From contig JACDQD010000103.1 in NCBI GenBank assembly GCA_019843655.1, positions 5,518,001 through 5,582,000 on the forward strand: a DNA stretch of 64,000 nucleotides, in the 5' to 3' direction. Below the pieces are notes generated by a model that saw only the letters and a program-made list of their open reading frames with translations, had not been told where the DNA came from and did no database searches. Below are positions 52,011 to 64,000 of the stretch, in pieces (the stretch's first letter is position 1; every line of letters begins with the position of its first letter). A program made the position numbers and the translations under genes. This DNA is from Lethocerus indicus (Eukaryota; Arthropoda; Insecta; Hemiptera; Belostomatidae).

Positions 52011-55000
52011 ACTGCTCTATTGAGAAGTTGAAATATTTTGTGATCACGGACGTATGTTTGCGTTGTTTGGTAACATCGGTACGGGCCTCTCGACATGTGC
52101 AATACAAGAATATTACAATACATAAATAGATGTTGTAGTCCTACATCATAATTTGACTGGAAACTAGTGGAAGTGAGTTGCCGGATTACTTAATCCGCCC
52201 CAATTCGTTACGGCTGAGGTCCGCGGTCAGATCGGAGTTTCCCGTCGTTTTTCCCTCCTGGAAAATCGTCGCCGCTCCCGGCCTTCCGATTAATTGGACT
52301 CGTTGCGACAATCCTCTCCAACATTCCAGTGGATTCTGCACCAAGTTTTTATTCTTTGAATTGATGACGCTCCATTTACTCCGAAAACTGTAATTCCTTT
52401 ATACGGAATTATATGAGGCAGACGTGGCACCGGTAATTTATGCGGAGGAAACTGTACCGACCGCTGTCGGCATATCACCATCGTCAGTACAAATTGCCTA
52501 TATCTGAATTCAAAATTACAAAATTGGTATGGTAGCTATTGATAATACAATTTCCAATTCAAAAATTACTTTTATATCAATTGTAAAAAAAAACCTGAAA
52601 GAGGTAGTTTCGTATTTGAAATGTAATTTCACGAATAATTTCACTATACGGTTATTAATAGTAATTCCAATGACATTAGTCGTTGACAATAACGCGATTG
52701 TGTACTTAATTTCTGTTTGTTCAATTAATAAAGATAAGCGATCTGGACTCGTTGAAGAATAAATTGCAAATTGGTAATGGGTCGATTGGAGATAAGTCGA
52801 GTATTACTCTTCTTCTTGTAGAACGCAATTAAACGCGCTTATGGCGGAGTCTGTTTAAAATTTCTTTTTCAAAATATAATCAAGGATTCTCGTGCACTCG
52901 ACAAGCCAAGGACGCGCTGAAGTAGTTTATTCGACATAATTAAATAGAAATCGGGGAGGCCCAATACTGATGCGTAGACTATGGTTCGAAATAATTTATT
53001 TTAATTACATCCAACAGGCAGACATTGTTGAAGAAGTTCACGTGTTCACACGAAAATAATTTTCTGTAATTTGAGTTTAAACTATCTGATACGTTCTCTT
53101 TATATTAATGGAAATCTCGAGAGCTTTAAAACAACACTGCGCACGGGAGTCAACTGAGTCAAACGCGGTAGTACACCCAGAATTATTGCATCATTTCCTT
53201 CGCGTAACCTAAGTACTGCGCATGGCGTACTTTTAACGATATATTTATTTCAATTGGGAAGCAGAAAGTTGTCTACACCAATACGACAGTATTGGTTTCA
53301 TTTCACTTAATCGTCTACCCTGTGAGGCAGCATCGTCTGAACGTTAATAGTCCATGGGTTATAATTTTATACTTCGATCAGTGTCCCGATACAGAATTTT
53401 GTGTTTGTTTGGTTTGACTGTTCCTTATTTTTTATTCGTAGCAAAATTTTACTTTACGTTGTTCGCGAGATTGTATGACTGGAAGATATATCCTTTCTTA
53501 AGAGACTGATACCACCGTTGCTAATTAGAGGTTCTGAAAATCGTCGGCTAGTAAAATATCCAAGAAATTAAATATTAAAACAAATGCTAGGAAAACAGGG
53601 CCGTGATTCGTACGGACGTTCCAGTGGTTAATTCCCAATAGTTCTTTCCCCTTGAGTGAGTGCGATTGAGAATTAGCTTTAGATTCTCCATTTAATTTTT
53701 AAAAGATGGTAGCATTTTCGTATAAATATATTAATGTTATGCATTTTGAACAAGCAGGATTTTTATTTCTACTTTAATTTGGAAATTTTCGTAATTTTTC
53801 GGCCGCAACACCGTAGACCATAGGAGCGGAAATGGATTTTTAAAATAACTGATGAAATAATTATTAATCAAATATAACATATAAACAATGTTGACTGTTG
53901 ACCAAGAAATGATTTGAGCAGAATTACTCGATGGTCTTCCAAAACGCATACTTTGAGTATTAACCACACACGTTTTAAGATGTCGTAAACACATGTTTTA
54001 ATCAATAAATCTGGGTCGAGTTTCATTCGCTCGAGTGTTATGAAATTTATTTTAATATTAATTTTAAACAATATTAGGTCAACTGCAAATGACAGCTGAG
54101 AAACCTAATATGATGTTTTATTTGATATAAAATAATATTGAGAAGAGATTATTTTAAATATTACGTTTTAAATTTTTCAGAATGTGACACATAGACCTAT
54201 TTAAAATTTTCAGAGGTTTTTTACAATGGCATTATACAATGGCACCTCAATAATAATTTCTCCTAGCATAGACCCATACTCTCCATTTGTAAACCGAAAG
54301 GAAGATAAAAAATCGACGTAATTGTAATTTTATTCCCTAAATTGATTAACATATTCTACGTTCCGGTATATCCCAGGTACAACGCAGAATATTCTTTGCT
54401 ACCAACAGCCACTCCACTATACATTCGCATATCGTAATGTAAACTTGGTTTTTCTAAGAAATAATGCGAACACTCCGCTTGTCGGTATCTTGAGGGGCAT
54501 TCGTAGAGATAAGCCTCACAGACTGAGAGGCTAAAACTATAGCTTCTTAACAGCAAGAAGAAATATGTTCAATAATCAATTTTCTGTCCCAACAGAACCA
54601 AGAATCACTCACGCTTGGCAAGACAGAACAATTGAGGAACGAAAAAATATAGCTTGATTTTCTTGAACCAAGCTATGTTGCCATATAGGCCAGTCGAGCT
54701 GTGTCTAAGCCATTATCACAATTTCCGAGGAAGAAGTTCGTCTACAAAAACATTTCAATGGCGTGAACAACTGTCATGAAACTGAGCTGGATTCTTCTGA
54801 ATATTCTTTCTTCAGCTCAAAAACCTGACTTGTTTCAGTTTTCTCACGACTCGCCTGGACAACAGGGAAGGTTCTCAAACAGATATGGCGAGATCGCTGA
54901 GATTGTATGTTGTATGAGTCAATATGAGTTTATATTTTACCGCTTCTTCGTGCTATTTCATTAATTCTTCTTTCAACGCGAATACACAACGAGAACTTGA

Positions 55001-56197
55001 GTTTGACAAACTTTTACCCGGTAGGGGTATTGACATGTACCTAACCAAAGGTTAAACAGTTGGCCTAGCGTAGCCTGTGGTCAGCTCCCAGCGTCCGTCT
55101 TTTCTGCCGTAAACACTTTCACGTTTCTTTTCCGCTTTTTTACCTTGTACTATACTTGGCTTTTTTATTTTTATTACTCTTAACGGACATCCACAATTGA
55201 TCTTTAATGTATAACTTTAAAATGACTTTATTTTACGTTATAGTTAATAATGCAGCAGTCATATCAATTTCAAGCTGCAAGCTAGTCATGCCTATTACAA
55301 ATATATTATTTGGAAATATCCTGTTGTTACCCATTCCATATATTCAAGAAAATGAACTATATGTACTCCTATAGCCAGAATTATTTTGATTAATTATATT
55401 TGGGTTCAGGTGTTAAATCAGTTTGAGCAGTTATAAAGAAAATAATTTATTTTTTTTATATAAATAGTAAATATAAACTATTACATTTGTGTTGCATCTA
55501 TGGTACTAATTTTAATCAATATAGTTATTATAAAATATTTAAATCTTTACAGAATTCATGTTTATGAATATTTATGAATATTATTTTTCGCTTTATTCAC
55601 TACAAATTTACGATCATATTTTCATACTTGTGCTACATGTCATTAAAAACCAAATACAATCCAACAATAACAAATAATATTAATTCAACCTATAAAAAAC
55701 CAATATAACAAATTTAACTTATGCTAAGTCCAGTAAGCAAAAAAAAAATATTAATTCTTATGACTTACGTAGTAAATCTTAACAAACTAGGCACATTTAG
55801 TATTGCTAGTACTAAACAATATTAATATAACTTCAACTCACAGAGTTGTTGAATTTGCTAAGTAACCAAATTTTACTTACTGTCTATATTTAGGTATCAC
55901 AGTTGGATTCTTATGCCCAATTCCCAACTTATACGTAGATTACATTAATACTTCAGCACACTACAACATATGAAGTGGCCAACTTATGCCTGAAAACCAT
56001 CTTTTTAGATGGTCGAAGTGGATGCACTCCTACATGTGCAGCATTGTATAAGCATAATGAGATATTTAAAAATTATTGACATTCTAACAAAATAAAATTT
56101 TATAAACACAGAAAAAATGAAATATGCAGGGTTTTTACACATTTTAGACATTTTAAGAGTATGTGATATTGTTACAAAAGTGTTCCTGCCTGCACGT
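52007..56197. other. Spacer between the two SLC22 genes
   Basis: No coding exon or mobile element recognised. It is the 5' flank of gene 1, if the exon at 50605 is its start, and the 3' flank of gene 2. It becomes more AT-rich towards gene 2 (about 55200-56200). Confidence 0.5.
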
Positions 56198-56386
56198 CTA
56201 ACCTAATAATAAGTTATAGAGTGTGGAACGCATTATTCCCTTTTTTCTGAGGAGGGTAGCTGTGGCATTTTTTGATACTATCAAAAACCGTAGGGTGAAA
56301 ATACACTGGCTGAACAGCTCCTCATTTATATGTTGTTTTCTTTCTCCGAACGCCCAATCGTCAATATCTTCAGTTTCTTGTAGGCC
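56198..56386 (-). other. Gene 2 3' flank: open frame after an acceptor-like site
   Basis: Downstream of the gene 2 stop, a good acceptor-like sequence (tcctgtgcag, ending 56387) is followed by 62 open codons beginning GLQETEDIDDWAFGERKQ. It could be 3' UTR, an alternative C-terminal exon reached from a weak internal donor, or chance. No good donor in the last exon joins it in the long frame, so it is left uncalled. Confidence 0.2.
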
Positions 56387-56478
56387 CTGCACAGGATAAG
56401 AATTATTATTGTAAGTTACAATTTTGTTTTTCTTTCCAACGTATTCATTTTCCGTCTTTGTTTCAGTATCGTGTATAA

Positions 56479-56631
56479 TCAACTTGTTGCTGACCCTCTG
56501 AAGTTTTCAGCGTCCTGCGTCGTTTCCGGGAGCTCACAATTTAGAGTATCCGGCAAGAGGAGTATGAGCAGTGAGGCAATTAGACTAGCGACAGCAAACA
56601 CAATCGGTGGTATATTCTTTGAAACAATGTC
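56479..56631 (-). CDS. Gene 2 last exon: TM12 and LPET...DAENF tail
   Basis: Phase 0 in, 50 codons plus TGA. It encodes TM12 (FAVASLIASLLILLLPDTL) and the strongly conserved ELPETTQDAENF, followed by a short tail RGSATS. A separate open frame continues downstream on the same strand (see 56198-56386). Confidence 0.9.
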   Translation of the reverse strand, partial: DIVSKNIPPIVFAVASLIASLLILLLPDTLNCELPETTQDAENFRGSATS

Positions 56632-57574
56632 CTGTAAATACAAAATTTACAAGATTAATATTGTAAATATATAAAAGGAGGATAAGAGGATTAATATATA
56701 AAAAAAAACATTCAGAAAGTTTTATTGAAGGAGTGTAATTCGCCTTATTAGTTAATGAAGGTGACACTATAATTATTTAGTCGTGGGATGGATTCTATTT
56801 ATCTAAAATATTTTTAATATCATTCCATAATTACCATTGAAACCACAAATGGTGCTATCATGGCACCGACCCTCGAGCAGGTGCATCCTATACCCATCCC
56901 CATGTTCCTGGCTACTGTCGGAAAAAGTTCAGAACCGAAGAGGAATACAGTTGTGAACGAGACCGCAGCACCGGTCACCCCTATGATGGCGAACACCGAA
57001 CGCAAGGTTTCATTCTCTGTAAAACAAATCAACTCCAATTATATTTTGAAGATTCTTGATATCGGCAGTGGAAGGTTGAGAGTTTTTTCTCTGAAAATGA
57101 TCGACATCAGTCGTGTTTTTTTCGCTATTCCTATCGCTATATGGTACTTTTTTTTATGCCCAAGTGTTCTAAAATTGGGTTTTCGGTTTTTAATATTATG
57201 TCACAGCTCTACCAGAGTGAGAAGTAAACAGAAGCGGTTTTCGCGTCAAGTACCGATACCACGCTCTCCTTATCGCATTTCACGCAGGTTAATGATTTTA
57301 GGATTAGGAATGCGGTCAGAAGTGGCTCTCGACTGTGTTGACATAATTATCCAAAGAAAAAAGTCAAATTAAATGAAGTACGAATTCCCATAAGTACTGT
57401 TTTGGTTTTATTATATCATTTTTTAAAACATAGCCGCTGGGTTACCTTCAGAAATGGAGATTATGGTAAAGCACGAGGCGGCCGACAAGAACTGAGAGCA
57501 GAAAAGAGTTATCCTCCTTCCGAATTTCTTCATAGTGTACATAGACATGAGGACACCGGGGACCATGACTACAC
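56479..57574 (-). CDS. Second SLC22-family transporter, 3' part only (last three exons)
   Basis: Three exons in phase: 57574-57446, 57016-56835 and 56631-56479, with GT-AG borders. They encode 154 residues from TM8 to the C-terminus: KKFGRR in loop 8-9, GSELFPTVARNMGMG and SRVG in TM10-11, and the canonical LLPDTLNCELPETTQDAENF tail before TGA at 56481-56479. Exon lengths (129, 182, 153) and phases (1-1, 1-0, 0-stop) match the last exons of gene 1 (129, 185, 147), so the two are paralogues. The exon before this one should encode TM7 and end in phase 1; I could not find it up to 64000. The start is therefore outside the window, or the locus is a 5'-truncated copy. The substrate is unknown. Confidence 0.88.
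56835..57016 (-). CDS. Gene 2 exon: TM10, ELFPT motif, TM11
   Basis: 182 nt, phase 1 in and phase 0 out, acceptor gttttacag. It encodes GSELFPTVARNMGMGIGCTCSRVGAMIAPFV split over TM10-11 and retains the TM11 Ser-Arg-Val-Gly motif that gene 1 lacks. Confidence 0.9.
57446..57574 (-). CDS. Gene 2 exon: TM8 and TM9
   Basis: 129 nt, phase 1 in and out. The acceptor follows a T-rich tract (ttttttttcag) and the donor is GAAG then GTAACC. It contains VPGVLMSMYTMKKFGRR, the counterpart of VEFPAIAV...KMGRR in gene 1. Confidence 0.88.
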
Positions 57575-57873
57575 CTGAAAAAAAATGTAGAAACTATTAA
57601 ACATTGCTACTGTTTTTCACAGTTTATTGCCGATTGAGCAATATCGTTTGCATTGTAAAAATTGGGAAAAAGAAATTAATAAATCACTGTCCCGATTTTG
57701 AATTATTCACAAGGCTTTTTCATGGAAGTCTATTTCCCGATGCATCCAAATCTATTCTCGCTACTTGAGTCACACGAGGAAATAATTGAAAATACTCAAG
57801 GCCGCAGCATTTTATTTAAATTCTATATATATATTCTTTGTAGATGCAGTCTTCTTTGATGGTTGATTGGTCA

Positions 57874-59658
57874 GGGGAGGATTGGGGCTGGTAGGAGGGG
57901 CTGCGTTTAGGCCTCCTTTTGTATTAGACTGTTGTAATTGATTATAGCCTAACCCCTCGGAGGACGGGGGGAGGGGAGGGTTATCTTAATATCTGTGTTT
58001 CTCCGTCTCTGAAGTTTCTCAATATGTTTCGAAAGGGGAAGCGTGGGACGGGCGGCGGGGGGCGGGAGGGTGTTTCGATACAACTCCCTTAATATAAAAC
58101 CAACCTCAGCAACCCCACGAGTCGTCGCTCAGGGATTAACCGAGGGCAAAACAGTTCTGACATGTCTGACATCTTTTATGAACGAAACACATAATAAAAA
58201 GGTTAATTTGATTAGCGATCCTACTCGCAGTTGGTCTCAACTCTAGTCTTATGTCTATTAGAAATATTTAATTTTTGGCTTTGATTGCGACAACCGATAA
58301 AAATATTGTGTTTCAACTTGAATTAGACTTTGAGGCCTACTTACTCATTGGAGACAACGATTCAAAGTGAAAATGCACTGTCCCTTACCTGAAACAAAAT
58401 AAAAAAAAATTATTAGTTAACATTATCCAATTAAACTATATATCATAAATATAGTTATGGTGGTGGAAACAGAGTCTGAGGAACTGAAATACATACAGGG
58501 CGTTAATGCATGCAAAATCATAAAAATTTAGGACACTCTTTTTTTCTTCGCCTAATAATATAATTTTATTTATTTCAAATAATTTTAATGCTTTCGAATT
58601 CGAGGGAAGAACACTCGTGTTTTTTATATGCGCTTAAATATGTAATTTTCCCCAATAATAGGTTCTGGAATGGTTCAATTTTATATACTTTAGCATCCTT
58701 AAGTGAAGCTCTGAGTGAAACCGTCACTTAGGACCGCCGGTGGGAGAGAACATCTTGGTTTAAGTCCCCCTATCACCTAATCTAGGGCCGGTTTGAAGGG
58801 CTCGGGGGCGGTTTAAAAACATTATCGGCTAATATCGGCGGGGGGTGGAGGGAGGGTAGGGACGCGATTCGTCGTCAACGGCCGGAGAAATCGAACCAGA
58901 TAAGGGGCTTTTAGGGAAGGGTGACTTTAAAGTGGTCCCTCCAACTGATAACGCGGCCTGGGACAGTAACCAAACCGCCCCTATACGTTAACCTAGTAAC
59001 AGAATGTACCCAAATTACTCCACTGTAACTTGAATATAATTTAAATTATAATTGCTACCCCCGACCCAAGTGTGGGTTCGTGGAAAAGTTTCTTGAATAA
59101 AAAAGGGATTTAAATTTTCTTGACTCAACGAAGAGCCCACCCTGGTGTAGATTATGATTGTATTATTGTACAAAATTCAACTCCACCCGTCTAATCTCAG
59201 TACGTCAGAACTTATTTGGTTCGCGCGGATGATTTATGTAATACAATCCGTCTGAATTTGCTCCATTCCTTTATCATTTACTGAATTCTGACGAATCGCA
59301 GTTTCATAAAGTGGTTCCCTCCCTTGTTCATAGGGGTTGGTGCGGGGGCGGGGTGGGTTGAGGGCGGCCGCCTCCTTCTTTCATCGCTGATTTATACAAA
59401 TGATGTCTGCCAGGGCGTTTGCATCAATCATCCCCTAGCGGGGGTGGGAGGTCGCGTTACTCTACCCCAGAGCCTATCGAAAATAATATAACACGAATGA
59501 GACGGAACAGGAATAAGGAGAAAAAGGAGGGAAGAAAAGAGGAGATCTCTTCCCCAATTTCATCCCTCTTCGAATCCAATCTCGTAAAGCATCGCGTAAA
59601 ACACTTCATTTGTTTCTTCGCCTAATCAAATACGAAGTGGCGGGGGTGGTGGTGGGGT
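57874..59658 (+). other. G-rich stretch with several G-quadruplex motifs
   Basis: Three motifs fit the four-run G3+N1-7 pattern on the plus strand: 58045-58070, 58840-58861 and 59344-59364. Weaker G-rich runs lie at 57874-57900, 57966-57980 and 59642-59658. The region is upstream of the visible gene 2 exons, where the plus strand is the template for that gene. Confidence 0.6.
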
Positions 59659-62366
59659 CTTCCCTCTTTCCGGTTTCGTTCCACCCCCGCCAAATCTACA
59701 GTATCCGGTTAGATAATGCGGATTCCCGGCCCCCCTTCCCCATTAAACGGAATTTAGGGTTGGAAATCGTAAAATGAGCGCTGAATCGTCCTCGCAATAA
59801 AAAGGTAAGCCTGCACTAAAACTACTTAATTACTATTGGCCAGTTCTACAACCCTACAGAAGGTTTATTGTACGAGACATGTTTACTTGGTGTACTCAAG
59901 TTGAACGGTATCACCGTTATAGCGACATAACCGTTCATAAACCGACATGTGTTTAAGTACCTTTGTAAAACTAGGTGTAGAGCGAGTGAAAATATTTCAT
60001 CCCCATTCATTCCAATTCTGCTGCTTTCTCAAGACCGCCCTTACGCGACCCTACCGATGTGGGGTACAGTCAATGCCCTACTGCTTGCTAGGGGAGCCGG
60101 TCTCAGTGTTATATTTCAGCGCGTAATGTGGGTGTGTTGCACCCTCGTCCAACATAAGACAAAACACAAGTGATTCTATAGGCCCTTAACAAGTGGCCAG
60201 AGGAACTACCTAAATACACCGATATGACATTCATTATTTACTGATTCACCAAAGGCTGGTGGCCTTTGAAATCTATTATTCGCGTTTTTATTCATATAAT
60301 AACATCGTTTCATTAGTATTAAGACGAATTGTAATTGCTCAAAAGTTCGAGTATAAGAAGTAGGATTAGGTAAAGCATTGTCAATTGGGCAAACAAAGTT
60401 CGTTAATATTTACAGAGGGACTTTAGTAATACTGACATGGCATTCGTATTAATTATTGACGTTATTTTCCTACCGGCGATGTTAGGACGTCATATTGTGT
60501 TCAGAATAAACTGTCTTATTTAAGGCGGAAGGAAGACACTGTCTGTTCGAGTAGCGTTCTCGAAAAGTCCCCCCCCGCGCATCCCCCGTTTCGGGGCGTA
60601 AACAAACCCCAATTTGACGGGTTCCCAACCCCCACCGCCATCCCTTTGTTAATTCCTTTTAATTGCTTTCCAACCTTCCGCCCTTACCCTTTTCTCCTTG
60701 TTGTTCTTGGGGAACTCGCGTTTGAAAATAATCTTTATAATTGCTGCGTAGGGTGCCCCCATGAGTACTCTGAGGAAAGGGGTTGCGATTGAGAATTATG
60801 TTCGGGCAGATCGATATACAATTTTCTGTATGGCGAAGGCCGTCAGTACGCCACTATGAACCGACATATAGCCATTGTCAGTACCCAAATACAGGTTGTA
60901 TAGTTTATAATTTGATTTGTTAACATCCCTCCCAAGTAATAAGGCCTCAAACAGTACAAACCTCGGTATTAAAACGAATGCAAGTGTTCTAGTTGAAATT
61001 TCATGTTTCCAACAATCAATTGCTTGTACGGAAGCGTTCTTTGTAAAATTAAATAACGCTATCCAAACGCTATCGGATCATGAACAAAACGCAATAATCC
61101 CGTAAATATTCACTTTGCACGGCGGTCCAACACACATAGCGTCGGAGGGAGTTGGCCGAGCGTAAGGGCTGAAGGGTGGACAGCACCGGAGCGTAAAGCA
61201 ACCAGATGGCCGATTGAATGGGCCGGTGAATAATTAGTGAAATTCTCCCGCTGTAAACAATTATCCTCCTTTCTTCCCCGTCTGTCCCGTAAAAGGTGAC
61301 CGTCCATCCCCAATAAAGGCGGTAATAGAATTGGAAAAAAACGGCTTTCTATCGACAAATCCGCACAGTGGTGACTTTCAAGTTTGACTGGGAAAACGGG
61401 ATAGAGAACCCGTAAATGGGAAGAGGCCGTATCGCACAGTATCTTTCAAGCATACCGATATCCGAGCAATAAAACCACGCCAAGCGCTACTAACTAACAA
61501 ACGGTTTAATAGAATTAATTACGGGCGAATTATATTTTATTTTCCCCCCCCCCTTTCCCGTTTACGAAGGTCCGTCAAGTAGCCGCAAGAGGCCTATTTT
61601 CTTTTTTTTTATTGCCGTATTTTAATTGTGTCGTGAAATTAAACGCAATACAGTATAAGATAAGTGCGTTCTATTACGGTCAACTGAATAATAATAATAA
61701 ATAAAAGTGTCTGTCGGTTCTGTTTTTTCAAGCTTGTCTGATGAATAGTCAATTTTCGTTGATAGAACTAATGTTGATAAAGTTTTGCGGGATGAAACAT
61801 GTTGCGAACGTAATTATATTCATCGGATTTTCAATTTTTTTAGGGTAATAGGGTGTAAATACCTGTTAAATTCTGAATTCACGACTCGAAATTTTTGTGA
61901 ATATTTTACATTATAATATCCTAGTCGGAGTATTATGAGCGTTAACGTAAGAGCGATGATATTTCTGCCGCGGCTTTTTTCGAATTGAGATTCATAATTT
62001 TTAGATTTTCAAAAAGATAACGACAAAATGGGCACCGCAACAATTTATTTAGACTATCTCTTAGTTTGGTCTTAGCTCTTACATGAGGTGTAACATAATT
62101 AGGAGTAATGAAATTGTTAGCGTCATGAGCAGCGCCGTTTCCGGCCGGGAATTATTATTCACCCGGAGTGTAATTACATGCTCAGTTCGGGGAAGCTTTT
62201 CGAAAGCGAAAGGGCGTCTCCTCACCCACCCCATCCCTCCGACGAGATATTACGTTCAGATATTGTGCGCTCTTTCATCTCTTTTTCTTCTCCCTCTCTA
62301 TCTCTCAAATACCGATTCCGGGCATGTACTAATGGGAACCTCCGCGGTCGCTTCGGAACCGGCAGA

Positions 62367-62396
62367 AGGAGGAGGAGGAGGAGGAGGAGGAGGAGG
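62367..62396. repeat. (AGG)n trinucleotide repeat
   Basis: Ten AGG units. Open reading frames in several frames run through it only because the repeat lacks stops. Confidence 0.96.
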
Positions 62397-62524
62397 GAAG
62401 GAGTGGAAACAAAAAGAAAAGGATGTAAAGAGGGGAATGGAACGTAAAAGTAACACCAAAGCCCGAGCGTGAACCGGGGCCCTGTTGACAAATGGAAATT
62501 CATAATTCACGGCCGAGTTTCATC

Positions 62525-62540
62525 GGGGGGGGGCCCCCCC
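62525..62540. repeat. G9-C7 homopolymer junction
   Basis: Nine G followed directly by seven C, a self-complementary block, then a CT-rich pyrimidine tract to about 62568. Confidence 0.9.
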
Positions 62541-64000
62541 TCTCTCCCTCTTTCTATCTCTCTTTGGGTGAAGCTCTCCGGTTTCGGCTTCCACAGTTGT
62601 TATTATTCACGGCGTTTCCAAATCAATCATCGCCCGTTGAACGAACGGGCACAATAAACCGACACCGCGCAGGGTGGGGCCAAAAATAAAAACTAGAGGA
62701 ATAGATTCCACATAAATCAAGAATTCTTTTCGTTTTCGTTTTTTTTTTTTTTTGGAAAATTGATAGCCCAAAAGAATTTCTATCTTTCACTGTCGACTCG
62801 GGGCCCCGCCGTAGATTGGAAGTCGGTGGAAACATTAAAATGACCATCAATATGTTTCGCCCTGGATTGAAGGGGGGGAAGAAAAACGAGCTCACGAGCC
62901 GAACGTATTTAATAAGAGCATTTTTCCGGGACCGAGAAAAACCGTGCTTCGGCCTTGTACACAATCGAGTACAGTGAAAAGCGGCACGTGGATTTGTGGG
63001 GCCTCACCTCATCGAATGGAGAAGAAAATTACTTGCAACTGAACTGACTTACCTCAAATTTGGACTACGATTTCTACAATCTAATCCAATAGTATTTAAC
63101 TCAGATATCCTTTATGTTTTGCGTATAATTGGAATTAGTTCTGAAGTATGCCTCCGATAATTTATCTGCGCATCAGAACGATAATACTGTACAAGTATAC
63201 TGAGAGGACTAATTCATTGATCCAAACCCATGTTAGCTACCTGGCTAACTGGTAAACCTTCCTGTTAAACTACTAAAACCACAGGTCAAATCACCAAGGT
63301 GTATATCGGTAATATGGAAGAGTGAGCATAGCGAAATGTGAGTACAAATATTTATTTTTCAATTAACCTCTTATTCCAAGTAAATATCGTATAAGAAATA
63401 TATTAAAATTAAAAATCTAATAAAAAACCCGAACGAATGTAATAAATACGGACAAATACGTTCTTATCCACTGATATCAGTTGCAGGCTGCGCTTTGAAC
63501 ACCATACGCAACTAAAAATTCTACAAAAGAAATTTAACTGTACAATTTCAACAAAATGAAATCATTGACAAAGTTAATTATATTTCCCGATGACGAGTTC
63601 AACAATTGCTAGATTAAATAATTCTATTTGTAACCTCACACGCGCCTTGCAAATAGAGATTTACACAATTGAAACGTCCAAGCTTGGACAATAACAGCTA
63701 ATTTCTCCGGTGGGACGTTAATGTATTCTTGACTGGTTCAATAACGAACAATTATGACGCAAAAAAAATAATGGACAATTTTCACCTCTAGATTGTTTTA
63801 CCATTTTTGTATGCAAACAGATGCAAATGTCTAATAAATGAAATGACTAAAATTGTGGTGGATGGAGCAGGTTCAACTCGATTTGGATGTTTCTGAATAT
63901 GTAAATCAGTTTTAGATGCCTGTGGGTGGGTGGGGGCGTTTTTTAAAATATCACTCATTTTAGACTTCTCGCTATCGGCCGTATTATTTTTAATTTTTCT

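Larger units (their letters stand above)
57575..64000. other. Upstream intron or flank of gene 2
   Basis: The expected TM7 exon (about 190 nt, with a YYGLVLNL-like motif and phase 1 end) was looked for on the minus strand and not found. The region has G-rich motifs, the (AGG)n tract, the G9-C7 block, a C-run (about 61545-61555), a T-run (about 62740-62754) and a GGGTGGGTGGGGG run near 63923-63937. Confidence 0.5.

Noticed and set aside
53737..54071. Overlapping minus-strand frames considered as a transposase remnant
   Set aside because: No catalytic D/E motifs and no inverted termini. The resemblance was only superficial.
56860..57372. 170-codon plus-strand open frame
   Set aside because: It is antisense to the ELFPT exon of gene 2 and then runs into the intron; no recognisable domain.
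58328..58404. Short minus-strand segment between a good acceptor (tttgtttcag) and donor (GTAAGT), candidate gene 2 exon
   Set aside because: The 44-nt segment has a stop in every frame that would join to the exon at 57574 and has no TM7-like sequence.
62083..62510. Four overlapping open frames near the AGG repeat
   Set aside because: All run through (AGG)10 as poly-Gly, poly-Arg, poly-Leu or poly-Pro. No domain or splice context.

Overview
The window is eukaryotic genomic DNA from an animal, most likely an insect. It is AT-rich but keeps many CpG dinucleotides. Genes are split into short exons with GT-AG introns, there are many (TA)n microsatellites, and LINE and MITE remnants are present. 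The translated exons match the insect SLC22 (organic cation / carcinine-type) transporter family. I cannot place it to order from sequence alone. I see no rRNA, tRNA, CRISPR or prokaryotic features.

All recognisable host genes are on the minus strand. Gene 1 is a complete SLC22 transporter. Ten coding exons between 10100 and 5073 join in phase without interruption into a 574-residue protein with the family landmarks: FGRWQ, WDLVCER, DRFGRKK, LPESPRWLL, ELFPT and LPET. A further small 5' coding exon at 50605-50524 ends in a strong donor and is exactly frame-compatible with the first acceptor at 10111. If real, it adds 31 residues and gives the gene a 40.4-kb first intron covering most of the window. 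At the 3' end the stop codon TGA lies 3 bases before a splice donor, and the next acceptor opens a 22-codon reading frame in the same phase (4635-4567). The stop may therefore be read through, or it may be a recent nonsense change that shortened the tail.

Gene 2 is a second SLC22 paralogue upstream (56479 to 57574). Only its last three exons (TM8 to the C-terminus) are visible. Their lengths and phases match the last three exons of gene 1, so this is a family cluster. The remaining exons are either beyond 64000, behind an intron longer than 6.4 kb, or missing.

Between and around the exons I find a Jockey-type LINE 3' fragment (51474-50803) about 200 bp upstream of the proposed first exon of gene 1; an older LINE relic (3345-2962); a 223-bp piggyBac-like MITE with TTAA duplications (26284-26506); a long inverted repeat (48641-48864); clusters of homeodomain-type TAATTA sites; two CpG/GC-rich blocks (about 12960-13320 and 50520-50800); a G-quadruplex-prone stretch (57870-59660); and ten simple-repeat tracts. 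Most of the remaining ~50 kb has no coding or structural signal I can support.
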